Source: Acinetobacter sp. TR3 (GTDB lineage: Bacteria > Pseudomonadota > Gammaproteobacteria > Pseudomonadales > Moraxellaceae). Taken from it: DNA of 64,000 nucleotides. Numbering within the stretch: the first letter of the stretch is position 1; every line of letters begins with the position of its first letter. The stretch covers positions 62,001 through 126,000 of the forward strand of contig NZ_CP114264.1 in the NCBI RefSeq assembly GCF_027105055.1. Direction: 5' to 3'. The notes beneath the pieces are model-generated. The model was given only the letters and a program-made list of their open reading frames with translations. It was not told where the DNA came from and searched no databases. The translations under genes were made by a program, and so were the position numbers. Below are positions 28,101 to 37,509 of this stretch, in pieces.

Positions 28101-28805
28101 ATGATGATAAGAACGCAATACATAGCCCTAATCTTGGCTTGCTCAAGCCTATTTATACTTCCACAAACAACGTTTGCTCAAGAACAACCGACTGCAGAAG
28201 AACTTAAATTACGTAAAGATAAAGACATTTATAAAGCCTATATCCCAGCGACATATCATTTATTTGAAGCGATTGAGGGTGATTTAAATAAAGATGGCTT
28301 GAAAGATGTCGTGCTAATCGTCAAAGCAACTAATCCTAAAGCCTTTGTCGATGATGAATATCGAGGGCGTTTAGACCGAAACCGCCGTGGCATGATTGTT
28401 TTACTCAATGAAAAAGGCAAATACAAACCTATTGTTCGCCACTTAGATTGTTTTAGTTCAGAAAATGAAGATGGTGGTGTGTATTTCGCACCTGAACTAT
28501 GGTTAGAGATCAAAAACAATGTATTGGATGTGCATTATGCCCATGGATGATATGGCGATTGGCATTATCTGTTTAGGTTAGAAGGAAATGACTTACGTCT
28601 TATTGGTTATGATGAATCCAATAATCATGGGCCCTATATTGAAAGTAAAACCAGTATTAACTTTTTAACAGGCAAAAAAGTTATTCGTAAAAATTTAAGT
28701 GCAGATGAAGACGCTGATCCGAAGTTTGAAGAAACATGGAGCAGTTTTAATCAAGCACCGATCTATTTATCCAAAGTGAAAGACTTGAGTGATTTGAGCT
28801 TTTAA
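28101..28805 (+). pseudogene. Secreted protein gene interrupted by one in-frame TGA
   Basis: The frame runs from ATG 28101 (signal peptide MMIRTQYIALILACSSLFIL...TFA) to TGA 28548-28550, then continues in the same frame for 85 codons to TAA 28803. The joined product would be 234 residues. Both parts read as one protein: ...VHYAHG-stop-YGDWHYLFRLEG..., with an EF-hand-like GDLNKDGLKDV segment around residue 60. A CGA-to-TGA change would explain it. The family is unknown to me; the calcium-loop-like motif suggests a periplasmic protein. If TGA is read as stop, a 149-residue product remains. Confidence 0.8.
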
Positions 28806-28863
28806 AAATTGATCACTATCGAAAAAGTAAGCAGAACAGAGTAAATTACACCCACTTTTTAAG

Positions 28864-29766
28864 ATGACGTTCAAGCTTATGGCTTTTACTTGGATTCTAT
28901 TTACGATCATGGCTGCGTTTATGCAGGCGTGGCGCAACGCATTTCAGAAACAGCTCAGTACCACAGTCGATGCTTATGGTACGACATTGGCTCGATTTAT
29001 CTTTGCTCCGATTTTTGCCTTTAGCTATTTAGCATTTCTCTATCTACATCAACCTGTCACTGCTCAAGTCCATTTTTCCAATATATTCTGGCTTTACGTG
29101 GTGATTGCAGGAATCAGCCAAATTTTTGCGACAGCGTTGATGGTGAAATTATTTCAACAAAAGAACTATGCGATTGGCATTGGACTGGCTAAAAGCGAAG
29201 CGATTTTGGCTGCTCTTATCGCCGTTTTATTCTTGCAAGAACGTTTGACCACTTGGGGTTGGGTCGGGGTAATGATTGGTGCGGTTGCAGTTTTTTTACT
29301 GAGTAAAGGTCGGCATAGTACGCAACTTTCATTCAATACCTTAATGATTGGTTTAGGCAGTGGTTTATGTTTTGCCATTACTTCACTTCTGGTACGTGAA
29401 GCCAGCTTAGAGTTGAGCATGTTGCCGTTTTTGCATCGTGCAGGATGGGTGTTATGCAGTTTGATTAGTTTTCAGTGCATTGTGCTATTACTCTACTTGG
29501 GTATTTTTAGTCGTCAAACGCTGTATAACATGTGGCAACGTCTTGGGCTGACGTTTCGGGTGAGTGTTTGCAGTTTTTTAGCATCTGTGGGGTGGTTTAG
29601 TGCCATGAGTATGCAAACGGTGGCGATTGTCAAAACACTGGGTCAGGTTGAGATTTTATTTAGTTTACTGATCTCAGCATTTTTCTTTAAAGAAAAGCTC
29701 GCTAAAACAGATCATTTAGGATTATGGCTGGTAATTGTGGCAGCTATTATGGTCATCTGGGCATAA
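28864..29766 (+). CDS. EamA/DMT-family transporter
   Basis: Integral membrane protein of 300 residues with about ten helices in two repeats, each with an EamA pattern (KSEAILAALIAVLFLQERL; TLGQVEILFSLLISAFFFKEKL). These export small metabolites or amino acids; the substrate is not readable. ATG 28864 gives the longest form. ATG 28879 (MAFTWILFTI) is an equally good start, since neither has a clear ribosome-binding site. Confidence 0.8.
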   Translation: MTFKLMAFTWILFTIMAAFMQAWRNAFQKQLSTTVDAYGTTLARFIFAPIFAFSYLAFLYLHQPVTAQVHFSNIFWLYVVIAGISQIFATALMVKLFQQKNYAIGIGLAKSEAILAALIAVLFLQERLTTWGWVGVMIGAVAVFLLSKGRHSTQLSFNTLMIGLGSGLCFAITSLLVREASLELSMLPFLHRAGWVLCSLISFQCIVLLLYLGIFSRQTLYNMWQRLGLTFRVSVCSFLASVGWFSAMSMQTVAIVKTLGQVEILFSLLISAFFFKEKLAKTDHLGLWLVIVAAIMVIWA

Positions 29767-30327
29767 ATTTAGGTTTTAAATGAAAAAATACACATCTAAA
29801 TTGGAATATATTGAAATTTAAATGAGCTATTTTTTATTGAAATGGAAAATAATTCTGATTGTAATATGAGATATGCAAAATTATTTCATTAGTGGCGAAA
29901 AATACCAGTTTTTAGGAAAACAATCCCGCACTGATTTGCCTAAACTATGTCTCAAGGGTGTGAAAGGGATCGAAAAGAGTAGCATGCACCGATGCTTATA
30001 AAGCAAGTGTGTACAAACCCAAAAGGTCTCGATTCGGCTTAGGACGCTATAGATCAAAAGTCTATAGGCAAAGGTTATGGCTTACAAAGTCATAGGTGTT
30101 GAAGTAAACAACATGTTTTCCCTTGATACCCTAAAAAATTTAATATAAACAGAATGTGACCAATCAGATATAAATAATAAAAACCCGATCAATGAATTTA
30201 AATATAAGTGTGAAATAGGTCTTAGAATATTTATTTTTTGAATATAAACTTCTGTTTTTATAATAAAAAACAAAATGATATAATTGAAACTAGAAAATTG
30301 ATCATATTGGAAGAGGTCATAAAAATA
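29767..30327. other. 561-bp gap with a 42-codon ORF and two RNA-like hairpins
   Basis: No recognisable gene. The only notable open frame is 29873-30001 (42 codons, MQNYFISGEKYQFLGKQ), without a strong ribosome-binding site. Further on are two consecutive hairpins: CTATAGA/TCTATAG (30047-30067) and TATGGCTT/AAGTCATA (30076-30094), the second pairing fully if one G-U is allowed. The last 150 bp are very AT-rich. It could hold a small RNA or the remains of a gene. Confidence 0.4.
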
Positions 30328-30780
30328 ATGAAAGAATTCGATCTTAAAATACGTTATCCGCATCAAACTAATCGAAATGAAGCTGATCATTTGGGTGCTT
30401 TTGATTTAGAAACGATCGTTGCTCGTTTCGATGAGATGGGATGGCGTCAGCAATTGGTTCGTCAGTTACAGCTAGATGGTGCAAGTACCAGCTTTATTGT
30501 ACGAGATGATTACACTGAACAAACTTTACGCATCACAATAGATGCCTTTTCACAAACACAGCAGCTTGAATTTAAATTAGAAAGTGATATTCCTGTGTTT
30601 ATTCCTAAAAAAGATTTATTCGGATTGGTGACACGTAAGAGTAAAGACACGATTTCTTTTAATCATTTAACGTTGAGTCGTGCGAAAGAATATTTGATTA
30701 CTTTTTTAAATCGAGACATCACAACTTTAGAGCAGCTTTATAAAGACAGTTTAAATAAAGCGATAAAAACAGCATCATAA
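30328..30780 (+). CDS. Hypothetical protein, 150 aa
   Basis: ATG 30328 is preceded by GGAAGAGG at good spacing; the frame is open further upstream from 30238 but that part is AT-rich and unlike protein. The product (MKEFDLKIRYPHQ...) is soluble, charged and has no signal peptide or family motif I recognise. Codon use is like that of its neighbours. Monocistronic by spacing. Confidence 0.75.
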   Translation: MKEFDLKIRYPHQTNRNEADHLGAFDLETIVARFDEMGWRQQLVRQLQLDGASTSFIVRDDYTEQTLRITIDAFSQTQQLEFKLESDIPVFIPKKDLFGLVTRKSKDTISFNHLTLSRAKEYLITFLNRDITTLEQLYKDSLNKAIKTAS

Positions 30781-30920
30781 AAATATACGAGTTAATGTCG
30801 CAACAATAATAATCAAAACAGGCAACGGCATTAACTCTAGACATCTTCAATAACATTTCAATAAAACGAGTTCTTTGTTCAGGATTTCATCTCAAAATTC
30901 GTTTTTGGCTAAGAACTCGC

Positions 30921-30926
30921 TATAAT
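30921..30926 (+). promoter_or_regulatory. -10 element upstream of rluA
   Basis: Perfect TATAAT hexamer 31 bp before the rluA start, after the AT-rich gap. No good -35 element is obvious. Confidence 0.5.
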
Positions 30927-30957
30927 TGCCGTGCTTTATTCAATTTGTTTATTTCCC

Positions 30958-31623
30958 ATGCCCTTAAATGACAATTTTATCTATATGCCACCACAAGATC
31001 CGCTTGAGATCATGTATGAAGATGAAGACTTGGTGGTGGTGAATAAGCCTGCTGGTTTATTGTCGGTGATGGGGCGCTTGCCAGAACATCAAGATAGTGC
31101 CTATTTGCGTGTGTTAGACCAGCATCCAACTGCAAAAGTGACGCATCGTTTAGATATGGCAACGTCGGGGTTGTTGATGTTCGCCAAGCATCGTGATGCA
31201 GAGGTGGCAGTGAGTAAAATGTTCCAAGCACGAACTGTAAAAAAGTACTATGTTGCTTTGGTGCAGGGGCAGATTCAGCAAGACGGCAGTGTGGAAGTGC
31301 CCTTGATTACAGATTGGGAAAATCGTCCTCGTCAGATGGTGCATTTTGAATTGGGAAAGCCTGCCAAAACGCTATTCCAATCAATTGAGTATGATGTGAT
31401 AACAGATCAAAGTAGAGTGCGTTTAGAACCAGTGACAGGTCGCTCACATCAGCTTCGTGTGCATATGATGCACATTGGTCATCCGATTATGGGAGATAAG
31501 TTGTATCATCCTGAACCAGCCCAATTTGATTTAAAACGTATGGCACTACATGCAGCTTATCTTGCATTTAAGCACCCTTTGAAAATGCATGCACTTGAAA
31601 TTCATTCAGAAGTTACATTTTAA
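30958..31623 (+). CDS. rluA: rRNA/tRNA pseudouridine synthase RluA
   Basis: RluA-family synthase of 221 residues from ATG 30958. The catalytic Asp66 is in HRLDMATSG, a motif matching E. coli RluA closely, along with VVNKPAGLLSV and GRSHQLRVHM. E. coli RluA modifies U746 of 23S rRNA and U32 of several tRNAs; the same role is expected. A start at 30985 (MPPQDPLEIMYE) is possible because E. coli RluA has a similar PPQEP sequence close to its N-terminus. Confidence 0.9.
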   Translation: MPLNDNFIYMPPQDPLEIMYEDEDLVVVNKPAGLLSVMGRLPEHQDSAYLRVLDQHPTAKVTHRLDMATSGLLMFAKHRDAEVAVSKMFQARTVKKYYVALVQGQIQQDGSVEVPLITDWENRPRQMVHFELGKPAKTLFQSIEYDVITDQSRVRLEPVTGRSHQLRVHMMHIGHPIMGDKLYHPEPAQFDLKRMALHAAYLAFKHPLKMHALEIHSEVTF

Positions 31624-31844
31624 TAAAAACAATCTATGAAAAAACATAGGTATTTGATCCAATAGCAATAATTGATAAGATTGGCAGAGTAATCACAAAC
31701 TGAATGAGAGGTAGTTTGATGCGATGTAGACTTAAATTGTGCGTGAATTTTGCTCTAAATAATCTCGAGGTGTCTAAAAACTGACATAAAAATAGGTTAA
31801 TCTATAGCCAATAATGAAGTCAAAACATAACAAAGGATATTGAT

Positions 31845-32213
31845 ATGACTCGCGACTATGAGCAATTTCCAGAAAATGATAATGGTAATGTCTTATGGCA
31901 GATGGTTGAAGATGGTAATGACTTGAGTGAGCCACACGAGGTCGAATTTTCAATTGTGTTTGAAAAACAAGAGCAAGTTGAAAAATGTGCACTCCATTTG
32001 TTGCACCAAGAACAAAAGATCTCACTTTATCAAGAAGAGTTGCACTCAGATGGCTCAGATATGTGGGTGTTGAATATCCATATTAATATGATGCTTGAAT
32101 ACGATGATATTGCTGATTTAGAAGAGTGGATGACACGTATTGCACAAGAGTTTGATGGTGAATATGACGGTTGGGGTTGTATGAGCTATATTTATGATGA
32201 TGAAGCTGAATAA
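31845..32213 (+). CDS. rraB: RraB-family regulator of RNase E
   Basis: Acidic protein of 122 residues with the RraB/DUF695 layout: an N-terminal DNGNVLW motif, alternating strands and helices, and the terminal FDGEYDGWGC stretch. In E. coli RraB binds RNase E and alters its activity. ATG 31845 has AAAGGATA upstream. The 220 bp before it hold no gene that I can see. Confidence 0.82.
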   Translation: MTRDYEQFPENDNGNVLWQMVEDGNDLSEPHEVEFSIVFEKQEQVEKCALHLLHQEQKISLYQEELHSDGSDMWVLNIHINMMLEYDDIADLEEWMTRIAQEFDGEYDGWGCMSYIYDDEAE

Positions 32214-32228
32214 CTTTAATATTGAAAC

Positions 32229-32255
32229 CTTCAGCCTGTACTAAGCAGGCTGAAG
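32229..32255. terminator. Convergent stem-loop between rraB and the TonB receptor gene
   Basis: Perfect CTTCAGCCTG/CAGGCTGAAG stem with a 7-base loop. T-runs are poor on both sides, but placement between convergent genes supports a terminator. Confidence 0.65.
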
Positions 32256-32264
32256 ATTGTTGAG

Positions 32265-34355
32265 TTAGAATTTAAACTGTGCTGAAACTGAAGCATTGAT
32301 CGGTTCGCCAGGTTGAATCCATAGATCACTATAACTAGAAAGATAATAGGTTTTATCCAATAGATTATTGAGATTGAACTGATAGCGTAAGCGATCTGAA
32401 GGGGCGTAATACGCATTTAAATTGACCAAAGTATAGCTCGGCAAATTAAAACCATTGTCTAAATTATGTCCACTACGTTGCCCAACATAACTGATGTTTG
32501 CGCCTACACCTGCTTTCGTTGAGCCTTGTTGTAAAAACTCATAATTGCTCGTCATCGAAGCTTGGTGCTGAGGAATATTACTGAGTCGAGAGCCCTCGGC
32601 TAAGTCTTGGTCTTTTTCAATCTTGGCATCGGTGTAGCTATAATTGGCATTGAATGACCATTGATCATTGAACTGACGATTAAAATCGAACTCGATGCCT
32701 TGGCTACTCACTTCTCCTGCAGCCGTTTGAAAATTTGCATCAATTGGGTCTGTGGTCAGGACATTCTGTTTTTGCATTTTAAATAATGCAACACTGGCTA
32801 AACTTTGGTCATCGATTTGATATTTACTCCCGATCTCATAGCTTCGTCCTTTTTCAGGGGCAAAATTTTCTCCATTACGGTTCATGCCACTATTCATGGC
32901 AAATGAATGACCATAGTTTGTATAAAATGCCCATTGATCTGATACTTTGAAATTAATCCCAACACGTGGACTGGCTTGGTGCAAGGTTTGACTATGCTGA
33001 GCTTGAGTTCGATGATTTTCAAAATTCTGCTCAACCTGATCGAAACGTGAACCGAGCAACACACTCCATTGATCATTGAAAAAGATCTGATCTTGCAGAT
33101 TGAGGGCGAAATAGCGTTGGCGTTCATCTGTATCCGTAAAGGGGGCGAGACTTGGAAGATATTGCGCATAAATCGGATGGTAAATGTTGATGGTATTTGG
33201 ATTGCTTACGCTGTGATTACGACGTTGTTGGTACTGGCGATAATCCAGTTGCCCAATTTCACTGGACACTAAAAGCTCATGCCTTGCCCATGAATGTTCT
33301 AATTTGCCTAGTAGTTCAGTTTGCAACAGTAGGTCTTCACTTTGATAATTACGATAGCGACGCTGACGCTCTAACGTTTGTCCATCGGCTTGTATACGGC
33401 GTGGTTCGGTAGAGAAGCCAACTAGTTGCGCGTCTTTATAACTGAGTGCGCTGTTTAGTGTCCACGTATCATTGAAGGTGTGATTTAGACGAAATTGATA
33501 GAAATGATCTTTCACTCGCATGTCACCATCATTTGGTTCACCTGTGAATGTTTTGGGGTTCATCACAAATTTTTTCTGAAAGGTGCTGACACCACGATCA
33601 AAAGTACCCAGTTGTTGAGTCAATTCACTATCAAAATCAAGTTGAGTTTGATCTGAAATTTTCCATGTCAGTTGGGGTGAAAAAAACCAGCGTTCACTAC
33701 TCACATTTTCTCGAAAGCTTTGGTTGTCCTCATGGGCGATGGCGAAACGGTAAGCAAGTTCATCATTGATGGGAGCGGTGTGTTCGATACTGATGCGGTA
33801 TTTTTCAAGGCTGTTTGCACGTAAATTCACTTCATTTTCGCTTTGCCATTGTGGTTTTTTGCTATTCAGATTGAGTAATCCCCCTGTTTCTCCACGACCG
33901 TATAGAGCTGCCATTGGGCCTTTTAAGAAATCAAGGGATTCGATATTGACCATATCTTTAGGTGCGCTAATGCCACGATTGACACTTAAACCATTGCGGA
34001 TCATGGCTGCTCCCCAATTGGGATCTGTGCTAAATCCTCGTACTGAGTAGTTATCCCAAAAACCTCCACCTAAGCTATTTTGGTGAAAGACCCCACTGAC
34101 CAGTGTTAATGCATCATCAATCCGTTGTACATCCTGTTGTTCGAGTTGCTGTTTCGACAGGAATGAACGGCTAAAGGGGACATCGACTACATCATGAGAG
34201 AACTTCGTGGTTGCAGGACTGGTTTCATGACTGGGTTGTGTCGCATCTGCTTGAATATGGATGGTAGCAAGTACAGCGCTTTTATCTTCTGCCCACGCCG
34301 CAGTGGAAATAAAACCAAGCCCCAAACATGAGCATAATCCGAGTTTGTATTGCAT
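32265..34355 (-). CDS. TonB-dependent outer-membrane receptor (siderophore type)
   Basis: A 696-residue receptor: signal peptide ending at AAWA (about residue 22), plug domain (SFLSKQQLEQQDVQRIDDAL; MAALYGRGETGGLLN), a 22-strand barrel and a C-terminal aromatic (SAQFKF). It resembles ferrisiderophore receptors, importing a metal chelate using TonB energy. The promoter region carries a Zur-like rather than a clear Fur-like box, so zinc or a zinc chelate is a real alternative ligand. Divergent from a membrane acyltransferase-like gene. Confidence 0.88.
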   Translation of the reverse strand: MQYKLGLCSCLGLGFISTAAWAEDKSAVLATIHIQADATQPSHETSPATTKFSHDVVDVPFSRSFLSKQQLEQQDVQRIDDALTLVSGVFHQNSLGGGFWDNYSVRGFSTDPNWGAAMIRNGLSVNRGISAPKDMVNIESLDFLKGPMAALYGRGETGGLLNLNSKKPQWQSENEVNLRANSLEKYRISIEHTAPINDELAYRFAIAHEDNQSFRENVSSERWFFSPQLTWKISDQTQLDFDSELTQQLGTFDRGVSTFQKKFVMNPKTFTGEPNDGDMRVKDHFYQFRLNHTFNDTWTLNSALSYKDAQLVGFSTEPRRIQADGQTLERQRRYRNYQSEDLLLQTELLGKLEHSWARHELLVSSEIGQLDYRQYQQRRNHSVSNPNTINIYHPIYAQYLPSLAPFTDTDERQRYFALNLQDQIFFNDQWSVLLGSRFDQVEQNFENHRTQAQHSQTLHQASPRVGINFKVSDQWAFYTNYGHSFAMNSGMNRNGENFAPEKGRSYEIGSKYQIDDQSLASVALFKMQKQNVLTTDPIDANFQTAAGEVSSQGIEFDFNRQFNDQWSFNANYSYTDAKIEKDQDLAEGSRLSNIPQHQASMTSNYEFLQQGSTKAGVGANISYVGQRSGHNLDNGFNLPSYTLVNLNAYYAPSDRLRYQFNLNNLLDKTYYLSSYSDLWIQPGEPINASVSAQFKF

Positions 34356-34386
34356 AAATGATCAGCCAAATAAAGACAAAATAGAT

Positions 34387-34414
34387 TTAATGTAATAGTA
34401 TAACATTACATTAA
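34387..34414. promoter_or_regulatory. Zur-box-like operator shared by divergent genes
   Basis: Positions 34389-34407 read AATGTAATAGTATAACATT, one base away from the perfect palindromic Zur core AATGTTATA-N-TATAACATT. It lies inside a second, perfect 10-bp inverted repeat (TTAATGTAAT / ATTACATTAA, 8-base spacer). It sits 32 bp upstream of the receptor start and 17 bp upstream of the divergent gene. Confidence 0.6.
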
Positions 34415-34430
34415 TTTGTTTATTTTTACT

Positions 34431-35579
34431 ATGCGAGTCGAAAAAAATACGCAACGTTTACAGTCGATAGATGCATTACGTGGTTTGGTTATTCTGATTA
34501 TGTTGCTCGATCATGTGAGGGAAACCTTTTATCTGCATAAGCAGGTCAGTGACCCGATGGACATCGTCATGACCGAACCTGCATTGTTTGGAAGTCGCTT
34601 ATTGGCACATCTTTGTGCACCAGTTTTTGTGCTGCTAACGGGTATTTCAGCATTTTTGTTTTATTCAAAGACGCAAAGCGTGCAGCAAACGCGAACTTTT
34701 TTATTCAAACGTGGTTTATTTCTGATTGGGCTTGAGCTGACGTTGGTTAATTTTGCTTGGACTGCAACTTTTCCACCTGAGGTCATTTATTTGCAAGTCA
34801 TTTGGGCAATTGGCCTGAGCATGTTGGCTTTGGCAGCATGTATTAGCCTGCCTTTACCGATAATTGTGCTGAGTGCATGTGCAATTATTTTTGGGCATAA
34901 CTTACTGGACTCGGTTCATTTTGCCGAAGGAAGTTGGATGCAGACACTTTGGCTGATCTTACATGAACGTGGTTGGATGGAGTTTGCTGGGATCAAATTG
35001 CGAAGTTCTTATCCTGTTTTACCGTGGATCGGTGTGATTTTGTTAGGTTTTGCTTTGGGACATTTTTTCAGTCAAAAATATACGGCAAAACAAAGAAATA
35101 CCTACTTGGTTTCAATGGGTGTGTTCAGTATTGGTTTGTTTGTTGTACTACGTTTGATCAATATCTATGGTGACCAGCCTTGGCAGCACTTTGACACATT
35201 CTCATTAAGTCTCATGAGCTTTTTTAATTTGACCAAATACCCACCGTCATTGCTTTTTATTTTATGGAATGTTGGTATTGGGCTGATTATTTTGGTGCTG
35301 TTTGAGCGTTGGCAGCAACAACGATGGTTTAGACCACTGGTTGTATTTGGTTCTGTGCCAATGTTCTTCTATCTCTTGCATTTATATGTCTTGAAACTGT
35401 TGTATGTGCTTGCAGTGAGTATCTGGGGTCTCAATCATGGACACTATTTTTCTGTCGACCATGTTTGGATGATGTGGCTGATGAGTATTGCACTGTCTTT
35501 TGCACTTTATCCTGTAGTGCAATGGTTCTCAAATTTTAAGCATCAAAATAAACAGATTTCGATCTTAAAATATTTTTAG
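34431..35579 (+). CDS. DUF1624/heparan-alpha-glucosaminide N-acetyltransferase-like membrane protein
   Basis: Polytopic protein of 382 residues with about 10 helices. The N-terminal SIDALRGLVILIMLLDHVRE motif is typical of membrane acyltransferases of the DUF1624/HGSNAT group, which move acyl groups across the membrane to sugars. ATG 34431 (MRVEKNTQRL) is chosen over an upstream in-frame TTG at 34416 inside the promoter. Substrate unknown. It shares the Zur-like operator with the receptor, which suggests joint regulation. Confidence 0.78.
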   Translation: MRVEKNTQRLQSIDALRGLVILIMLLDHVRETFYLHKQVSDPMDIVMTEPALFGSRLLAHLCAPVFVLLTGISAFLFYSKTQSVQQTRTFLFKRGLFLIGLELTLVNFAWTATFPPEVIYLQVIWAIGLSMLALAACISLPLPIIVLSACAIIFGHNLLDSVHFAEGSWMQTLWLILHERGWMEFAGIKLRSSYPVLPWIGVILLGFALGHFFSQKYTAKQRNTYLVSMGVFSIGLFVVLRLINIYGDQPWQHFDTFSLSLMSFFNLTKYPPSLLFILWNVGIGLIILVLFERWQQQRWFRPLVVFGSVPMFFYLLHLYVLKLLYVLAVSIWGLNHGHYFSVDHVWMMWLMSIALSFALYPVVQWFSNFKHQNKQISILKYF

Positions 35580-35598
35580 CTCTTCTGACTTTAGCTCT

Positions 35599-35626
35599 AA
35601 AGTACGCTCTGAACCGTGCGTACTTT
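35599..35626. terminator. Convergent terminator between DUF1624 and Lrp-type genes
   Basis: AAAGTACGC/GCGTACTTT stem with a 10-base loop overlapping the stop codon of the minus-strand regulator gene. Confidence 0.7.
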
Positions 35627-36092
35627 ATTTGCTGACATCAAGGTATAAGCCTTCTTTGACTTCCTCCATCACCACATAGCTATGTGACGAGGCCGAAGCA
35701 GGCAGCTTTTTCAGTAGATCCCCCAATAAACGTCGATAAGCACTCATTTCTTTCAGTCTAGCTTTGACTAAATAATCAAACTCACCTGAGATCAGATGGC
35801 ATTCTAGCACCTCAGGAATATCAACTAGATCACGTGCAACCTGATCAAAAACATCGCCAGATTTGGCTGAAAGTTTAATTTCTAAAAATACCAAAAGACT
35901 GCGGTCAACATGGGCAGGATTGAGTCGCGCGTAATAACCCATAATGATCCCTTCACGCTCTAAGCGTTTAACACGTTCTGAACACGGGGTGGTGGACAAA
36001 TTGACACGTAAAGCCAGCTCACTAATCGCAATCCGACCTTCACGCTGCAGAATATCTAAAATCAGGCGATCAATACGGTCTAATTTACGCAT
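35625..36092 (-). CDS. dadR: Lrp/AsnC-family regulator of alanine catabolism
   Basis: Regulator of 155 residues: N-terminal helix-turn-helix (RIAISELALRVNLSTTPCSERVKRLEREG) and C-terminal RAM ligand domain (ECHLISGEFDYLVKARL). It is divergent from dadA-dadX, as DadR is in Pseudomonas, where L-alanine is the effector that activates the operon. The dadR name rests on that arrangement. Confidence 0.88.
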   Translation of the reverse strand: MRKLDRIDRLILDILQREGRIAISELALRVNLSTTPCSERVKRLEREGIIMGYYARLNPAHVDRSLLVFLEIKLSAKSGDVFDQVARDLVDIPEVLECHLISGEFDYLVKARLKEMSAYRRLLGDLLKKLPASASSHSYVVMEEVKEGLYLDVSK

Positions 36093-36192
36093 AGATTATT
36101 CCCTTCTATTTTAATTTTTTCACGACGAAAACATGAAATTACCTAGATTATAAGCCTAAAAATAGTGAAAAAAACTGTTGATGCAAAAATAT

Positions 36193-36211
36193 ACTAGTTA
36201 AATAAACTAGT
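36193..36211. promoter_or_regulatory. Inverted repeat in the dadR-dadA promoter region
   Basis: ACTAGTT-aaata-AACTAGT, a perfect 7-bp dyad with a 5-base spacer, 17 bp before the dadA start. It is a candidate DadR site; the AT-rich spacer suits Lrp-type proteins. It lies close enough to the start to act as a repressor or autoregulatory site. Confidence 0.5.
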
Positions 36212-36228
36212 GTGCGTGAGGGATTGTT

Positions 36229-37485
36229 ATGCGCGTCATCGTCTTAGGAAGTGGTGTTATTGGTGTGGCAAGTGCTTATTACCTTGCGCAACAAGGGGCT
36301 CAAGTGACTGTGCTTGATCGTCAATCAGGTCCTGCCAAAGAAACCAGCTTTGGTAATGCAGGGCAAATTTCCCCAGGATATTCGACACCGTGGGCAGCGC
36401 CAGGAATTCCTTTTAAAGCAGTTAAATGGATGTTCCAACATCATGCACCACTAGCGATTAATATTGATGGCAGTATGTGGCAGTTACAGTGGATGGCTCA
36501 AATGCTGAAAAACTGTAATCCACAAAGCTATGCAGTGAACAAAGAGCGCATGATGCGTGTTGCTGAATATAGCCGTGACTGTCTGCGTGATCTAAGAACA
36601 AAAACCGGCATTAATTACGAAAATCGTTCTAGAGGTACGTTGCAAGTATTCCGTAATGACGCTCAGCTAGAGGCGGTGCAACGTGATATTCAAGTACTCA
36701 AAGAATGTGGTGTGGATTTCGATTTACTTAATGCACAAGAGTTAGCACGCGTAGAACCTGCTTTAGCACATACCGATAAGTTAGTGGGTGGTTTACATTT
36801 GCCAAATGATGAGACAGGTGATTGTTATTTATTCACCAATGCCTTGGCAAAACTGGCACAAGATTTGGGTGTGGAGTTTAAGTTTGATCAGAATGTTGAA
36901 AACTTAATTGTTGAAGGCGATGAAATCAAAGGCGTCATGGTCAATGGAGCAGTTTTAACAGCCGACCGTTTTGTTCTTGCTTTTGGTAGTTATTCTCGTG
37001 ACTTCCTCAAACCATTGGCGCTCAATTTGCCTGTATATCCAGTGAAGGGCTATTCATTAACAATTCCAATTGTTGATCCTGCACTTGCACCACAATCCAC
37101 CGTTTTAGATGAAACTTACAAAGTTGCGATTACACGTTTTGATCAACGTATTCGTGTTGGTGGTATGGCGGAATTGAGTGGTTTTAATCTGGGCTTGAAT
37201 GAAGACCGTCGTGCCACTTTAGAAATGGTGACTCAAGATTTATTCCCTGGCGGTGATTTACAGCAAGCTTCGTTCTGGACGGGCTTACGTCCAATGACAC
37301 CTGATAGTACCCCGATTATCGGTGCGACCCAGTATAAGAATTTATTCTTGAATACTGGACATGGCACTTTAGGTTGGACGATGGCATGTGGTTCAGGAAA
37401 ATTAATTAGTGATCTGGTGATGAATCATCGCACAGATATTAGTACGGATGGTTTGTCCATTCAGCGCTATTCACACGCAGCATAA
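36229..37485 (+). CDS. dadA: D-amino acid dehydrogenase, small subunit type
   Basis: FAD enzyme of 418 residues. The N-terminus has a dinucleotide motif ([27 protein letters not shown]); substrate-side segments [18 protein letters not shown] and [14 protein letters not shown] match DadA. It oxidises D-alanine to pyruvate and ammonia, feeding electrons to the respiratory chain at the inner membrane. It is followed after 24 bp by the racemase that makes its substrate. Confidence 0.95.
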   Translation: MRVIVLGSGVIGVASAYYLAQQGAQVTVLDRQSGPAKETSFGNAGQISPGYSTPWAAPGIPFKAVKWMFQHHAPLAINIDGSMWQLQWMAQMLKNCNPQSYAVNKERMMRVAEYSRDCLRDLRTKTGINYENRSRGTLQVFRNDAQLEAVQRDIQVLKECGVDFDLLNAQELARVEPALAHTDKLVGGLHLPNDETGDCYLFTNALAKLAQDLGVEFKFDQNVENLIVEGDEIKGVMVNGAVLTADRFVLAFGSYSRDFLKPLALNLPVYPVKGYSLTIPIVDPALAPQSTVLDETYKVAITRFDQRIRVGGMAELSGFNLGLNEDRRATLEMVTQDLFPGGDLQQASFWTGLRPMTPDSTPIIGATQYKNLFLNTGHGTLGWTMACGSGKLISDLVMNHRTDISTDGLSIQRYSHAA

Positions 37486-37509
37486 TTACAGCGTACAAGG
37501 AAGTTTATT

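Noticed and set aside
34387..34414. Fur box for the TonB receptor
   Set aside because: The site lacks the GATAAT repeats of a Fur box and fits the Zur core much better.
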